Below, one piece after another: positions 55,306 to 64,000 of a DNA stretch of 64,000 nt. The notes under the pieces were generated by a model. The model ran no database searches and was not told the DNA's origin. It was given only the letters and a program-made list of their open reading frames with translations. A program made the position numbers and the translations under genes. Source of the DNA: Symbiodinium natans (taxonomy: Eukaryota; Sar; Dinophyceae; Suessiales; Symbiodiniaceae). The stretch lies in the NCBI GenBank assembly GCA_905221605.1, contig CAJNDS010001502.1, positions 642,501-706,500 on the forward strand. Reading direction: 5' to 3'. Positions within the stretch are counted from its first letter, which is position 1; each line of letters starts with the position of its first letter.

Positions 55306-56543
55306 GGATGAGATAGAGAGAGAGATAGATAGATGATAGAGAGAGAGAGAGATCGAGAGAGATCGAGAGAGATCGAGAACGATAGAGAGAACGATAGAGA
55401 GAACGAGAGAGAGAACGAGAGAGAGAACGAGAGAGCGAGAACGAGAGAGAGAACGAGCTAGAGAGAGAGAGAGGGAGAGAGAGAGAGAGAGTCCTGCCGG
55501 GCATGCCCGGAGTGCGCCCCCAGAGAGTCCCGCCGAGTACCTAGACCTCTGCACAGAGTCCCGCCTTGGAGCCTCAAATGACCTTCGAAGACAGCAGGAT
55601 GTGGAGAGCGGATTAGGTGCAGGGTGCGGCAATTGCTACTTTTCGGTACTGTCAAGGCTTGCTTTTCTTCTGCCCACATCTGCCCACCACGCCCAAGCAC
55701 AAGCACACCAAAACGTCAACAAGTCGACGGAACTAAATGTGCAGCACGGCTACCAATCGCAGGCCATCAGTCCGCATCAAACTTGACAGCCACTTGCCCA
55801 CTGCGTCGCCTTCGAAACAGTACGTGTAAGCTTTCTCGTAAGGTTCCTGAACCTACCCCGGCTGACCATCTTCTCCCTTGGACCTTGATCGATGGCCGGC
55901 ACCCAATCCGCCCAAACCTCAGCGAGTGCACAACGATCCTCAACCGACTTCAACGGGAAAGGCTCCGTACATACGAGTGGGATACATGCAGGGGACATCG
56001 GAATTGCGGCCAGGAGCTCTCACTGACTTCTCCGGCCCATCCATCTTTAATGGCACCAACAATGGCTCCACGTCCTCTCCTGCTTCTGGAGCAGCGCGCA
56101 GGGTGATACCACTTGATGTTGGTAAGTCCTGTCAAGCTGTTCGACGTCACTTGTTTGGGGGTCGCGTCTACAGGGCCTACACCTCCATGCCAGAAAGATT
56201 GTCAGGCTGCATGCCGGGCGTCGGGATGGATCAAGGCCATGCGAGGAAGTTCTCGTTGCGACACGAACTCGTTCTTCTCATTCACGACCATGTACACTCG
56301 ATCATCTTGCAGCCCCCACTTTGTGAGTCGCACCTTGGAGAGTTGGTGGCCTCTGCAACCTTTGATGGGGTACACGTACAGGCTGGCGACGCGCACCCGC
56401 CGTGCACGGTTCCATCCGAATTGCCTCGAGAGCGCCCAGTAGATCGTTCCACCAGCCGCAAGGCCTCCGAATCCTAGTGCCAGTAGCTTCCCCCAACTCG
56501 GCTCATCAGCCGTGCCAGGCACGAAGCGGGAGAGGAGGCCCAT
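54411..56543 (-). CDS. MOSC-domain protein (mARC/YcbX-like), six exons
   Basis: MOSC proteins bind the molybdenum cofactor; the mARC branch reduces N-hydroxylated compounds at membranes. Exons: 56543-56223, 56128-56018, 55917-55884, 55809 to about 55740, 54981-54890, 54806-54411. Exon 1 has an N-terminal hydrophobic helix (LLALGFGGLAAGGTIYWAL), then the MOSC_N start VASLYVYPIKGCRG and FVSQRELPRMALIHP. Exon 2 has VEPLLVPLKMDGPEKSVR, exon 3 VWADWVPAIDQG and exon 4 DAVGKWLSSL and GLRLV. Exon 5 has FSDGFPVLVTSQASMDAI. Exon 6 has IDRFRPNIHVEG, KPCSRCTVPGIDPQTG with the conserved Cys region, FGQNALVF and GAEISVGDMAAV before the stop. Introns: GA (94 nt), GC (100 nt), GT (74 nt), one of about 770 nt unresolved, GC (83 nt). 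A small exon between 4 and 5 is probably missing from this map. Substrate unknown. Confidence 0.9.
55048..55090. repeat. Interstitial CCCTAAA array in a MOSC-gene intron
   Basis: Five to six heptamers, placed by the exon map inside the long fourth intron of the MOSC gene. Confidence 0.9.
55243..55493. repeat. GA-rich microsatellite in a MOSC-gene intron
   Basis: 250 bp of imperfect (GA)n with GATC, GATA and GAAC insertions (GAGAACGAGA tetradecamer-like blocks at 55375-55450). It lies inside the same long intron. Ser/Leu-rich minus frames over it are artefacts. Confidence 0.95.
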
Positions 56544-56699
56544 GCGAAATCGGTCCTGCTACGTCCTTCTGACGGTAGCGCTTAGCCAAAAACCTCCAGC
56601 TCCACCAAGCATGAAGCAGCTACCAGCACAGACTACTGCACCCCCTTGGTACCCAAAGTCCTTCAGTCTCTGTGCCCAGTCGGCAGCATGCCAACCATA

Positions 56700-58450
56700 A
56701 CCCAAGCTCTCCGCCCGACCTCAGATGAGGCTCGGCTTGCAGGAGATGAGCTGATGAGCAGCCCATTTAGAGACACCTAGAAACCCCTTGTTTTGAGACC
56801 TTCTTCTGCGTTGATGCAGACATGGAGGGATAAGAGAGGCGTGGGAACGTGGACAACATAGTCACATGGAGGGAGCCTGAGTCTGGCCTTTTCCACGCGC
56901 TTCCTCGTGTCACCGAGCCCCAGCCAAGGCTCCAATGTGGCGAGGGCGCAGGCTGGCAGGCAGGGCCGGCGTTCCACTCAAGCGACGGTCCTAGATCAAG
57001 CTGCAGAAGTGTCACTTGCAAGAGTGACAGGAACCCATCCCTTCCAGGCTCGGTCGCTCCTGCATGGATCTGTTTGAAGATTCTTCATGCTGTCCATACC
57101 CGACCCTTGCAAACCTGGCACCCGACACCTGACAGCCGCACTACTTGCCAGAAATGCCAGAACTGAGGCCGAGGTTCTGGTTCTTGAGGCCCCTGCAGCC
57201 TTAGAGCCATCTGTCGAGAGCCAAACAAAACCGACAAAAAGCATCAAAAAAACCGAAGAGCATCACAAGCACAAGGCGCAAGCCCCCCGAAAACGAGCCT
57301 CAACACCCCTGAACCCTAAACCCGAATTAAACCCTAAACCCTCAATATCAAAGCCCTCAAGGGCATCAGCCTTTGACCCGGAGCCCCTCGCTGCTGCGGC
57401 CCAATCACGCGGCAAGACCCCCAGACACCTGCTCCAGGCGTTGCTGCAGCGTCGAGGCCTTGGTTGCAGTCCTTTAGTTATGATTACTCTTGTTAATATG
57501 ACTATTTTTGTTGTTCTGAGTGTTTTTGTTATAATGAGTACTCTTGTGATTGTAAAAGCCACAGAGACTTCACTGTAGTGAGGACAAACTCAGACACTTC
57601 TTCTTGAAGCATTCACAACCGGCATGTGTTCAGCGTGTGGCGTCCGCAAAGCACTACTGTAGGTTCACATCAGAAGCGAAGAAAGGCCTCATGACGCTTT
57701 CGATGTTTTGGTCGTGGCATGTTGGGGAAGGGAAGAAGTGCAGAGGGCACCTCTTCTTTGGATGGCCTCGACGAGGATGCAAACGCATGCAAGGCTTGCC
57801 TGGGGACGGCTCATCTTGTCTCAACGCATAACTTTTCGCCACGGTTGCTTGAGAGGGTTGCACATTTTCACATGGCAGCTTCAGGTATGAACATTGCACT
57901 ACCGGCACCTGGCTTGCAAGTAGCCCAGGCGAATGGTCACAGCAGCTTTGTCCGGACCAAACACCTTGATGCCACATCGCAGTTTTCAGATGCAGGATGA
58001 TGCAGGCAAGCACTGTGCTGGAACGGTGTGCGCAAGATTTCAGAATGAGCCTTGAGCGAACCTCGTAAAGCCTCAGCGGTTCTGTCTCCAAGGACTTGCA
58101 GGACTGACGCCGTCGGCCTTGATGGAGGAGTCCCAGGAACATGCCAGCTCCACCCGCAGATGTGATGACTCCTCCCCTGAAAGGGAGGCCGACTCGGCCG
58201 ACTGTCATACATGTCAGCGAAGTGCAGAGTGCATGAACTTGGCATGAACCTGTCTCTTTTTCCCTGCAAATCCCCTTCGCACCGTTGGAAGCACGGAGGG
58301 CAGCTTCGATGCAGCTGACCACCTCTCGGAAAGGCCACCTCAAAGGGGCCTGGGCGGCGACCACGGAGGACGCTGTGCTTTTCTTTGGGCAGCGCGAAAA
58401 AGCTACCAACAGTTCTTTCTGAACGGCTTGGGACTTGGCGTGCTTGCCGT
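56700..58450. other. Stretch without recognised genes
   Basis: Several overlapping open frames on both strands (up to 251 codons minus, 58409-57654) with poor protein character. A heptamer remnant lies at 57305-57345. Confidence 0.35.
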
Positions 58451-58455
58451 CTCAT

Positions 58456-58508
58456 CCCTAAACCCTAAACCCTAAACCCTAAACCCTAAACCCTAAACCC
58501 CAAAACCC
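58456..58508. repeat. Interstitial CCCTAAA array
   Basis: Seven heptamers, last unit CCCCAAAA. Confidence 0.95.
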
Positions 58509-58679
58509 TAGCTTTTTGAATTGGAGGTTGTGTAGCTTGCGGCCTGCGGCAACGGCCCACCAGCCCCGAGGCTGGCAGCGGCGCCTGCGGACTCCAACAT
58601 GAGATTTCGGAAGCTGGCAGGTCAATGCTGTCAAATGCGTCACGCATTTTGTACCTGCATATGCCCCTTTATGTCTACT

Positions 58680-59527
58680 GCTGTCCCTCGACACTGTTAG
58701 TAACTGTAGCCTGAAGCCTTCCGCCCACGTACTCGCACGCTTTGTGATTTTGCCATAAATGAGGTTTTCCCGCGTCTCCTTTCAGGTAGCCCTCAAGGTC
58801 CGCTTCGTTCGTCACTGCCACGGCCGCGGCTGCGAGAAGCCGCGCATTCACACCTGCAGACGCTCCCGCTGCTCCCAAGGTGCTCAACATCCAGATGCGC
58901 CACAAACGCGACCCACGCTTGCAGAGCCGAGTGTCGTGGCGCCAGGGTCCGTGCCATAGCACGGAAGACATCCTGGCATGCCCCATGCATGCTGGGACTT
59001 GCTTGCCGGTCCACTTAGTCGACTTCACAGACCTTCTTCGGAAAAGAAAACTCAAGAAAGCCACAAAAAGCGGGGGGGGCAGCTGGCCCCAACATGGCCC
59101 GGACCTCGGCACTGCGGAGGAGCACTAGGCCCTCGCCACCCTGGCCAGGCATCATTCGCTCCACGGACTCCTGAGCATCCAGTGTGCATGTATGAAAGTA
59201 TGAAAGTATGCATGTATGTATGCCTCTATGTATGTATGTAGGTAGGTATGTATGTATGTATGTACGTATGTACGAATGAGTGTATGTATGCACAGGCATG
59301 GCAGTCGTGGCCAGACCGTGTTGCCACACTTGATTCCAGCGGAGCTCCATTTCGGCCGTCTTTGTCGCGCCCGTAACACCGACTCCAGCCAGTCTCTCCA
59401 ACTCGTCAATGAGGAATTGACGGTCCTCGGGCAAGTACTTCAAGTAGGTAGGCAGCCAAGATGGAAAATCTTCAAGGTTAAGAAGGGCTTGTCGGGTTTG
59501 TGGGGAGTTTGGGCGAGAGGTACGCAT
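58680..59527 (-). CDS. Unassigned multi-exon gene
   Basis: Four strong protein-like blocks in descending order on the minus strand. They are 59500-59300 (RQALLNLEDFPSWLPTYLKY, then LPEDRQFLIDELERLAGVGV, then TAEMELRWNQVWQHGLATTA); 59160-59075 (SVERMMPGQGGEGLVLLRSA, then EVRAML); 58985-58895 (DVFRAMARTLAPRHSALQAW, then VAFVAHLD); and 58850-58680 (VNARLLAAAAVAVTNEADLE, then GYLKGDAGK, to a stop). They are helical and soluble-looking. Frame changes between blocks imply introns, but the last two blocks are only about 35 nt apart, shorter than other introns here, so a frameshift or mis-drawn boundary is possible. A TATG microsatellite (59185-59290) lies in the first intron. Family not recognised. 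Confidence 0.45.
59185..59292. repeat. (TATG)n microsatellite
   Basis: Imperfect GTATGTAT/GTACGTAT tetranucleotides with CATG and AGGTAG variants. Confidence 0.9.
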
Positions 59528-59929
59528 GCTGTGATGTACCGGCCCATACGCTCGTCACCCCTGCCTCGCGGCTGCAGCGACGCATGGACTCCTCCTGGCG
59601 TCGGCCAGCATAGGTTGGTATGCTTCCCTCCCGCTACACGAACAAAACTTGCAGCCAAGCTTCCAGCTGAGAACGTGCATCATCGATGTCGACACTTTTG
59701 GTGGTGAGGCCTTTGCTGAGATGCTGCCAAACTCGTGTTGCACCAGGCTGGTGCAGCTCTAGATCAAGTGCTGAGGGCTGCTCTGTAAACCTCTTCCTTA
59801 AAGCGCATGTACTCCGTAAGCCTCAGACCGCCCAAAAACACGAAGTCAGCACACTGTGCAAAAGTGTATAGATAAGCTCTGCCGCTGAGCAGCTGCCCCA
59901 GCAAGCCCCGGCCACAACGCGATGAAATG

Positions 59930-60028
59930 TAGGCCACGAAAGGATCTAAGAGCCTGCATAGAGTTGGGCTTGTTGAGTCTGGCTACTAGGCTCGCCATGC
60001 TTGCCAATGTATGCGCCCCCTGCAAGGA
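59930..60028 (-). CDS. Unassigned candidate exon
   Basis: Minus-strand block reading LQGAHTLASMASLVARLNKP, then NSMQALRSFRG. It may be an upstream exon of the 58.7-59.5 kb gene. Short, so low confidence. Confidence 0.3.
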
Positions 60029-60680
60029 TGGCTTATACCACCCCATGATCCCTCTCCTCTCCACGCATCCACGCAAGTGCTCCTTTCGGAGGAAGGCTCG
60101 GAAGACAAAGAGCTGCCCGCAGGCGGTCCTTTGCGTTCTGGCTCTGCCAGGATGTGCTGACTAATAGGAAGCATCTACCTGGACCTACCACGAAAGACTC
60201 TCGTTGACATACGCACGAACATGTGATCTGTGCATGAGCCCTCGGCCGTGGGAAATCCATCGCACAGGCTCTGTCTTTCGGCCACATGGGAAAGAACTTT
60301 CACTTCAGCACGGGCACTTTCCACAAACATCGCAGGTCCACTTCCTTCATGAAGGACGGCAATCGAAGCACATGACATGGAGCTCGTGCTGCAACAGGTT
60401 TGCATGAACCCTGAACCCGTTTTGCCACTGGACTGAGGGTCTAGCCAGTACTATGCAAAACAACCGGGAGGAAGGGCAGCACATACCAATCAACTGTATA
60501 AGCGCCACCTGCTGAACTTTCATCCTAAGCCCTAAACCCTAAACCCTTTTGCAGAAATCCTAAACCCTAAACCGTCGGCACTTGAAGTGGATGCCAGGTC
60601 TCCCAATCATGCCCGCAGTGCGCACGGCGGGAACCATCTTTGTGGGATCTCCTTGGATCGACGACGCTGGCTGGATCAGG

Positions 60681-60826
60681 TGCTTGGAGGTTCATGGTAC
60701 TGATTTAAAGAATATTTAACTGCACTTAGAACCCAGTTATAAGCCCCTTAAGCGCCTAAGAGGTTTCTAATTGGGTTATAAGTACAGTTAGTAGTAGGTT
60801 AAGAAGTACCCTGAACCTCCAAGTAG
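60681..60826. mobile_element. Foldback MITE-like element, copy 2
   Basis: Ends TGCTTGGAGGTTCATGGTAC and, inverted, CTACTTGGAGGTTCAGGGTA. Internal TTATAAGCCCCTTAAG and GGGTTATAAGTACAGTTAG words match copy 1 at 51151-51309 throughout. 146 bp, no coding capacity. Confidence 0.75.
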
Positions 60827-61129
60827 TTTCATGGAAAAAGGATCGGACTTCTTGTAGGTTCAAGGGTAGTTATGTAGAAGTAGGGTTACAGAAGTCATAA
60901 GTACCTTAGAAGTTCCCTAAATTTGGCTTTATGTATAAACACCATGCTTTATAACCCTATTGATGCCCATGAACCTCCAAGTTAGGGCCCCTCCCAAGCT
61001 TTACGCCCAGCCTCTTGTGAAGCGGCCCCCTGCAGTCTCAGCAACCCAGTTGTACTTGGCGCGGTGTGCTTTGGCAATCGGGGCATCTGGGTACTCCTTT
61101 CCTGGGCATTCCAGGGGAACAAGGATGTT

Positions 61130-61235
61130 TGGGGTTTGGGGTTTAGGGTTTAGGGTTTAGGGTTTAGGTTTAGGGTTTAGGGTTTAGGGTTTGGGGTTTG
61201 GGGTTTAGGGTTTAGGGTTTAGGGTTTAGGGTGCA
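61130..61235. repeat. Interstitial TTTAGGG array
   Basis: About 14 heptamers with TTTGGGG variants at both ends and in the middle. Confidence 0.95.
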
Positions 61236-61239
61236 GTCG

Positions 61240-62510
61240 TTGATGTGCCTACCTGGCCACTCCACACCATCAGCTCTCGAGAGCGAGAGAAGGGACTGAT
61301 CTGCCCAAAGCCAAGGAACGGATTTCATCACTCTGTGTCTCGAAGACTTCTCCCTGCACCAGCTCCTTCCCTGCAGCTCACAGACCCGAAGAGCCCTTGT
61401 GAAATATGCCGCTCTTGAGAGTGGGTGGCAGATGCTGCCTTTTCTCACGAGCCGGATGGGCGTTGGATCCGCAGAGCCGACGTACCAGCCGATGACGACC
61501 TAGCAAAGCATCCGAGGAGAAGCGAAATCGAGCGCAGAGAACACGACGAGAATGAAAGGACTATGGAAAAAACATGGAACCACCACGTGGCGCCTCTTCC
61601 AGGGCAGCGGGCTGCGCCTGCCGCCGCCGGGCCTCGCCATCGGCAGCGACAGCCTGGGTCTGGGCTTCGACGCTCGCACTCGCACTCGACAGGAGGCAAG
61701 GCAATGTCGTTGTGAGGTTTCTGTCTGAATCTGACAAAGCACATCTCGGAGAACCTGACCGACAACCCCAACCCGTACAGGAAACTCCTGGGCAGCAATG
61801 GGCTCCGGCGGCAAAGCCACAGGCAGAGCCCGTCACAAAATCGGCTCTACTATTCTTCGCACTGCGTTTCAGGGCCCATCGCCACACTTGGTATTCCAAA
61901 AGAATGGCCCACCAGCAAGGCGCCACACCAATCCACACAGCAAGGCGGGCTAAGAGAGCTCCAGAGCACAATTTCACAACCATGCCGCAGACCCGCTGCA
62001 ACTTCAGAAGGGGATCGGGGAACTCAGACAACTAAAGCCAAAACAACAGAGAGGAGGTCAAAGAGCCGGGAAAGCTCAGAATAAAAACATACTCAGCAGA
62101 CAACTGAAAACAAGTTAGGAGACAAAGCGCCACATTCAGAACAGATGAGCATAACATTGGGACTTAGAGGCCGGCGAAATACGAAAACAGGCAGCAGCGC
62201 AGCAGCCGCAAGGCAAAGGATAGTGGCAGCAGCAGCGGCAGCCCCAGTTGATGCCAGTCGTAGCCCACCGTGGTGTGACTGAGCTGCAGGTTTTCCGAAC
62301 TCGCCTGCCTGCATTTGTTCAGTACCTCACTGTCCCCGTTTCTTTTCTGACACGTGCTTCTCGAATCTGCCTTCGTCAACTTCAGAAGACCATGCGAACG
62401 CCCTAGGAGTCTCTTGCATGCCCCAGTAGCCGGTAAAACAGGGCCACGCGCAATCACGCGAGGAGTGTCTGGAGTCGCTCCTGTCACAACCCATGTGAGG
62501 CATCCGGGGT
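61240..62510. other. Region with weak coding hints
   Basis: Minus-strand pieces such as EFPVRVGVVGQVLRDVLCQI (about 61790-61730) and ASVEAQTQAVAADGEARRRQ (61675-61610) could be exon fragments, but frames on both strands overlap. Not assigned. Confidence 0.25.
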
Positions 62511-62517
62511 AGTTCTC

Positions 62518-62602
62518 CTATAATCTGGGTCCTCACTCTAAGGGTGCCATACTGTATATGGTACCCAAAAAGGGGCCCTAACTTAGAGGACTACCCCCCG
62601 AA
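62518..62602. repeat. Dispersed element relative
   Basis: GGGTCCTCACTCTAAGGGTG, then TACCCAAAAAGGGGCCCTAA. Same word types as the GGACCC family; lies 50 bp before a TTTAGGG array. Confidence 0.4.
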
Positions 62603-62652
62603 ACAGGTCTTGCAATGGACAAGGACAAGGAACCGAAGACAGCTCCTACCCT

Positions 62653-62725
62653 GGTTTAGGGTTTAGGGTTTAGGGTTTAGGGTTTAGGGTTTAGGGTTTA
62701 GGGTTTAGGGTTTAGGGTTTAGGGC
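62653..62725. repeat. Interstitial TTTAGGG array
   Basis: Ten perfect heptamers. Confidence 0.95.
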
Positions 62726-63744
62726 TCTTGTGAGGCAAGGCACGTCGGCCAGGCGTACGTGCTGGACCTGAAGGACGTGTCAGGCGTAAGGCTCTGGATT
62801 CTGATTCTCAGAGATGCTTGAGATGACAAGCGGGCACTTCAGACACGGAATCTGTGCCTTGGCTTCGCTGCACCTTGGGCGCCTTCACAAGGTCTGCGAG
62901 GACGAAGTCCTCTGAGCTAGCACCTGCCTTTGGTGCACCTCAAGTCAACAAGAGATGCGCGTGTACAAAACCTGCAGATTTCACGTCGACTGCGCGTGAC
63001 TGCGCCAGGAAGCTGCTCTTCGTGCTGCGGGCTCGCTTCTTCGGAGGTGTTTCATCAGCACCTGGTCACTTCAGGTGCTCGATCGCACTGATCGCTCATA
63101 GCCATGGTACCCTCAGAACAGGAAAAAAAAGGTCTGAGCCATGCTCTGGGCGCGGTGTCGGCGCCCCGCACCATGGCCGTTGTCGCCAAACGAGGTCTGC
63201 AAATGTCGCTTCGTGAGGTTAGGAACTGTTGGACAGGCTTCTATGCACAAAAACACACCGAGAATACACCAAGAGCGCTTGGTTTGGAATCATACTCGCA
63301 TTAGCAACCACTAGCCACACACATGTACGTCGCAAGCACTTGCTGTGCATGCGCATGAAACTGTTCATCAGGCTTGGATCTTTGCCACCTACAAGTGCTC
63401 GCACAGCCCAAGCACCTGAAGACCAGCCTTTGCCTACTTGCTGGGGGGCCCTTTTTTCGAAGGCATGGCGATGCGCGATTTGTTTATTATGTGCCTATAC
63501 CCACCCACATGGCTTAGCCCCCAAATAACCCCACTCCTGTGCTCGAACCAAGAGTGTTGCGGCGGTGCCCCATGGTGGCGAACGCGGTTGTCCACATGCC
63601 CTTCTCTCCAACCGTCAATCTGAAAATCGATGACAGCACATTGGCATCTCCCATTCTATCCACCTAACTAGGCCAATCTGCCCAAAGCCGACATGAGAAC
63701 TTTCCCAGCGCCGAGTCCTGACACATTAAGCTGCCAAGCCCCAC

Positions 63745-63945
63745 TCAACGACGGAAATGGAACACAACGTCTGGGCCAGCCCAACACATTCGCCGCAATG
63801 TTGCTCCAGGATCGCTTGAGGAAGTCGTGAACCTGTGAGACAACCGAATCATTCCCTTGTGGGTCTGTGCGAATGGGAACCCTGCGAGGCCCGCAGTGCA
63901 ATTCACAAACTCGTTGACCACCATGGGCCGCATGTGTACAATCAA
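63745..63945 (-). CDS. Unassigned candidate terminal exon
   Basis: Minus-strand block reading MVVNEFVNCTAGLAGFPFAQ, then THKGMIRLSHRFTTSSSDPG, then ATLRRMCWAGPDVVFHFRR and a stop at 63745. Continuous and protein-like over about 60 codons. It sits near the right edge, so upstream exons would lie outside the window. Not recognised. Confidence 0.4.
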   Translation of the reverse strand: MIVHMRPMVVNEFVNCTAGLAGFPFAQTHKGMIRLSHRFTTSSSDPGATLRRMCWAGPDVVFHFRR

Positions 63946-64000
63946 GCACTACAGATCACTTTGAGCAGTGTGAAAAAAATCAAACCCTCAGTCTTACTCC

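Noticed and set aside
56543-56600. Possible spliced-leader relic upstream of the MOSC start (TTTTTGGCTAAG)
   Set aside because: Only about eight contiguous bases match the spliced leader; not distinguishable from chance.

Overview
The window reads as nuclear DNA of a dinoflagellate, most likely a Symbiodiniaceae-type genome. This is inferred from five signals. (1) There are more than 20 interstitial arrays of the TTTAGGG/CCCTAAA telomere-type heptamer. (2) A 16-base match to the dinoflagellate spliced leader lies directly upstream of an intronless gene. (3) Recognisable genes are cut into small exons whose introns mostly begin GC or GA rather than GT and end AG, nearly always followed by G. 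(4) All five identifiable genes lie on the minus strand (unidirectional arrangement). (5) There is a ketosynthase of the type found in dinoflagellates.

Layout, left to right. 1-13 kb is repeat-rich: degenerate minisatellites, a pair of oppositely oriented 9-mer arrays (6.3-7.3 kb), TAG/GGAGTA arrays and foldback elements (9.1-10.6 kb), with a few unassigned candidate exons. 13.3-15.5 kb holds a four-exon polyketide-type ketosynthase. 15.9-17.8 kb, immediately upstream on the same strand, holds a heme oxygenase with telomeric heptamers inside one intron. 18-33 kb contains many short protein-like segments, mostly on the minus strand, that I cannot name, including a reiterated exon pair at 24-28 kb. 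33.2-38.4 kb is a 5.2-kb satellite with a 95-bp unit that changes half-way into a 148-bp (95+53) higher-order unit. 38.5-45 kb has further unassigned minus-strand exons. 45.6-48.6 kb is a single-exon gene of about 1015 codons preceded by the spliced-leader relic. 51.7-52.9 kb is an eight-exon cytosine-5 DNA methyltransferase (motifs IV, VI and VIII visible). 54.4-56.5 kb is a six-exon MOSC-domain (mARC/YcbX-like) protein. 58.7-60 kb has another unassigned multi-exon minus-strand gene. The right end has more arrays and one candidate exon.

The exon maps of the ketosynthase, heme oxygenase, methyltransferase and MOSC genes were built by eye from conserved motifs plus reading-phase agreement. They need transcript confirmation. 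No functional pathway links the neighbouring genes; what unites them is orientation and intron style. No tRNA, rRNA, CRISPR array, reverse transcriptase or transposase was recognised.
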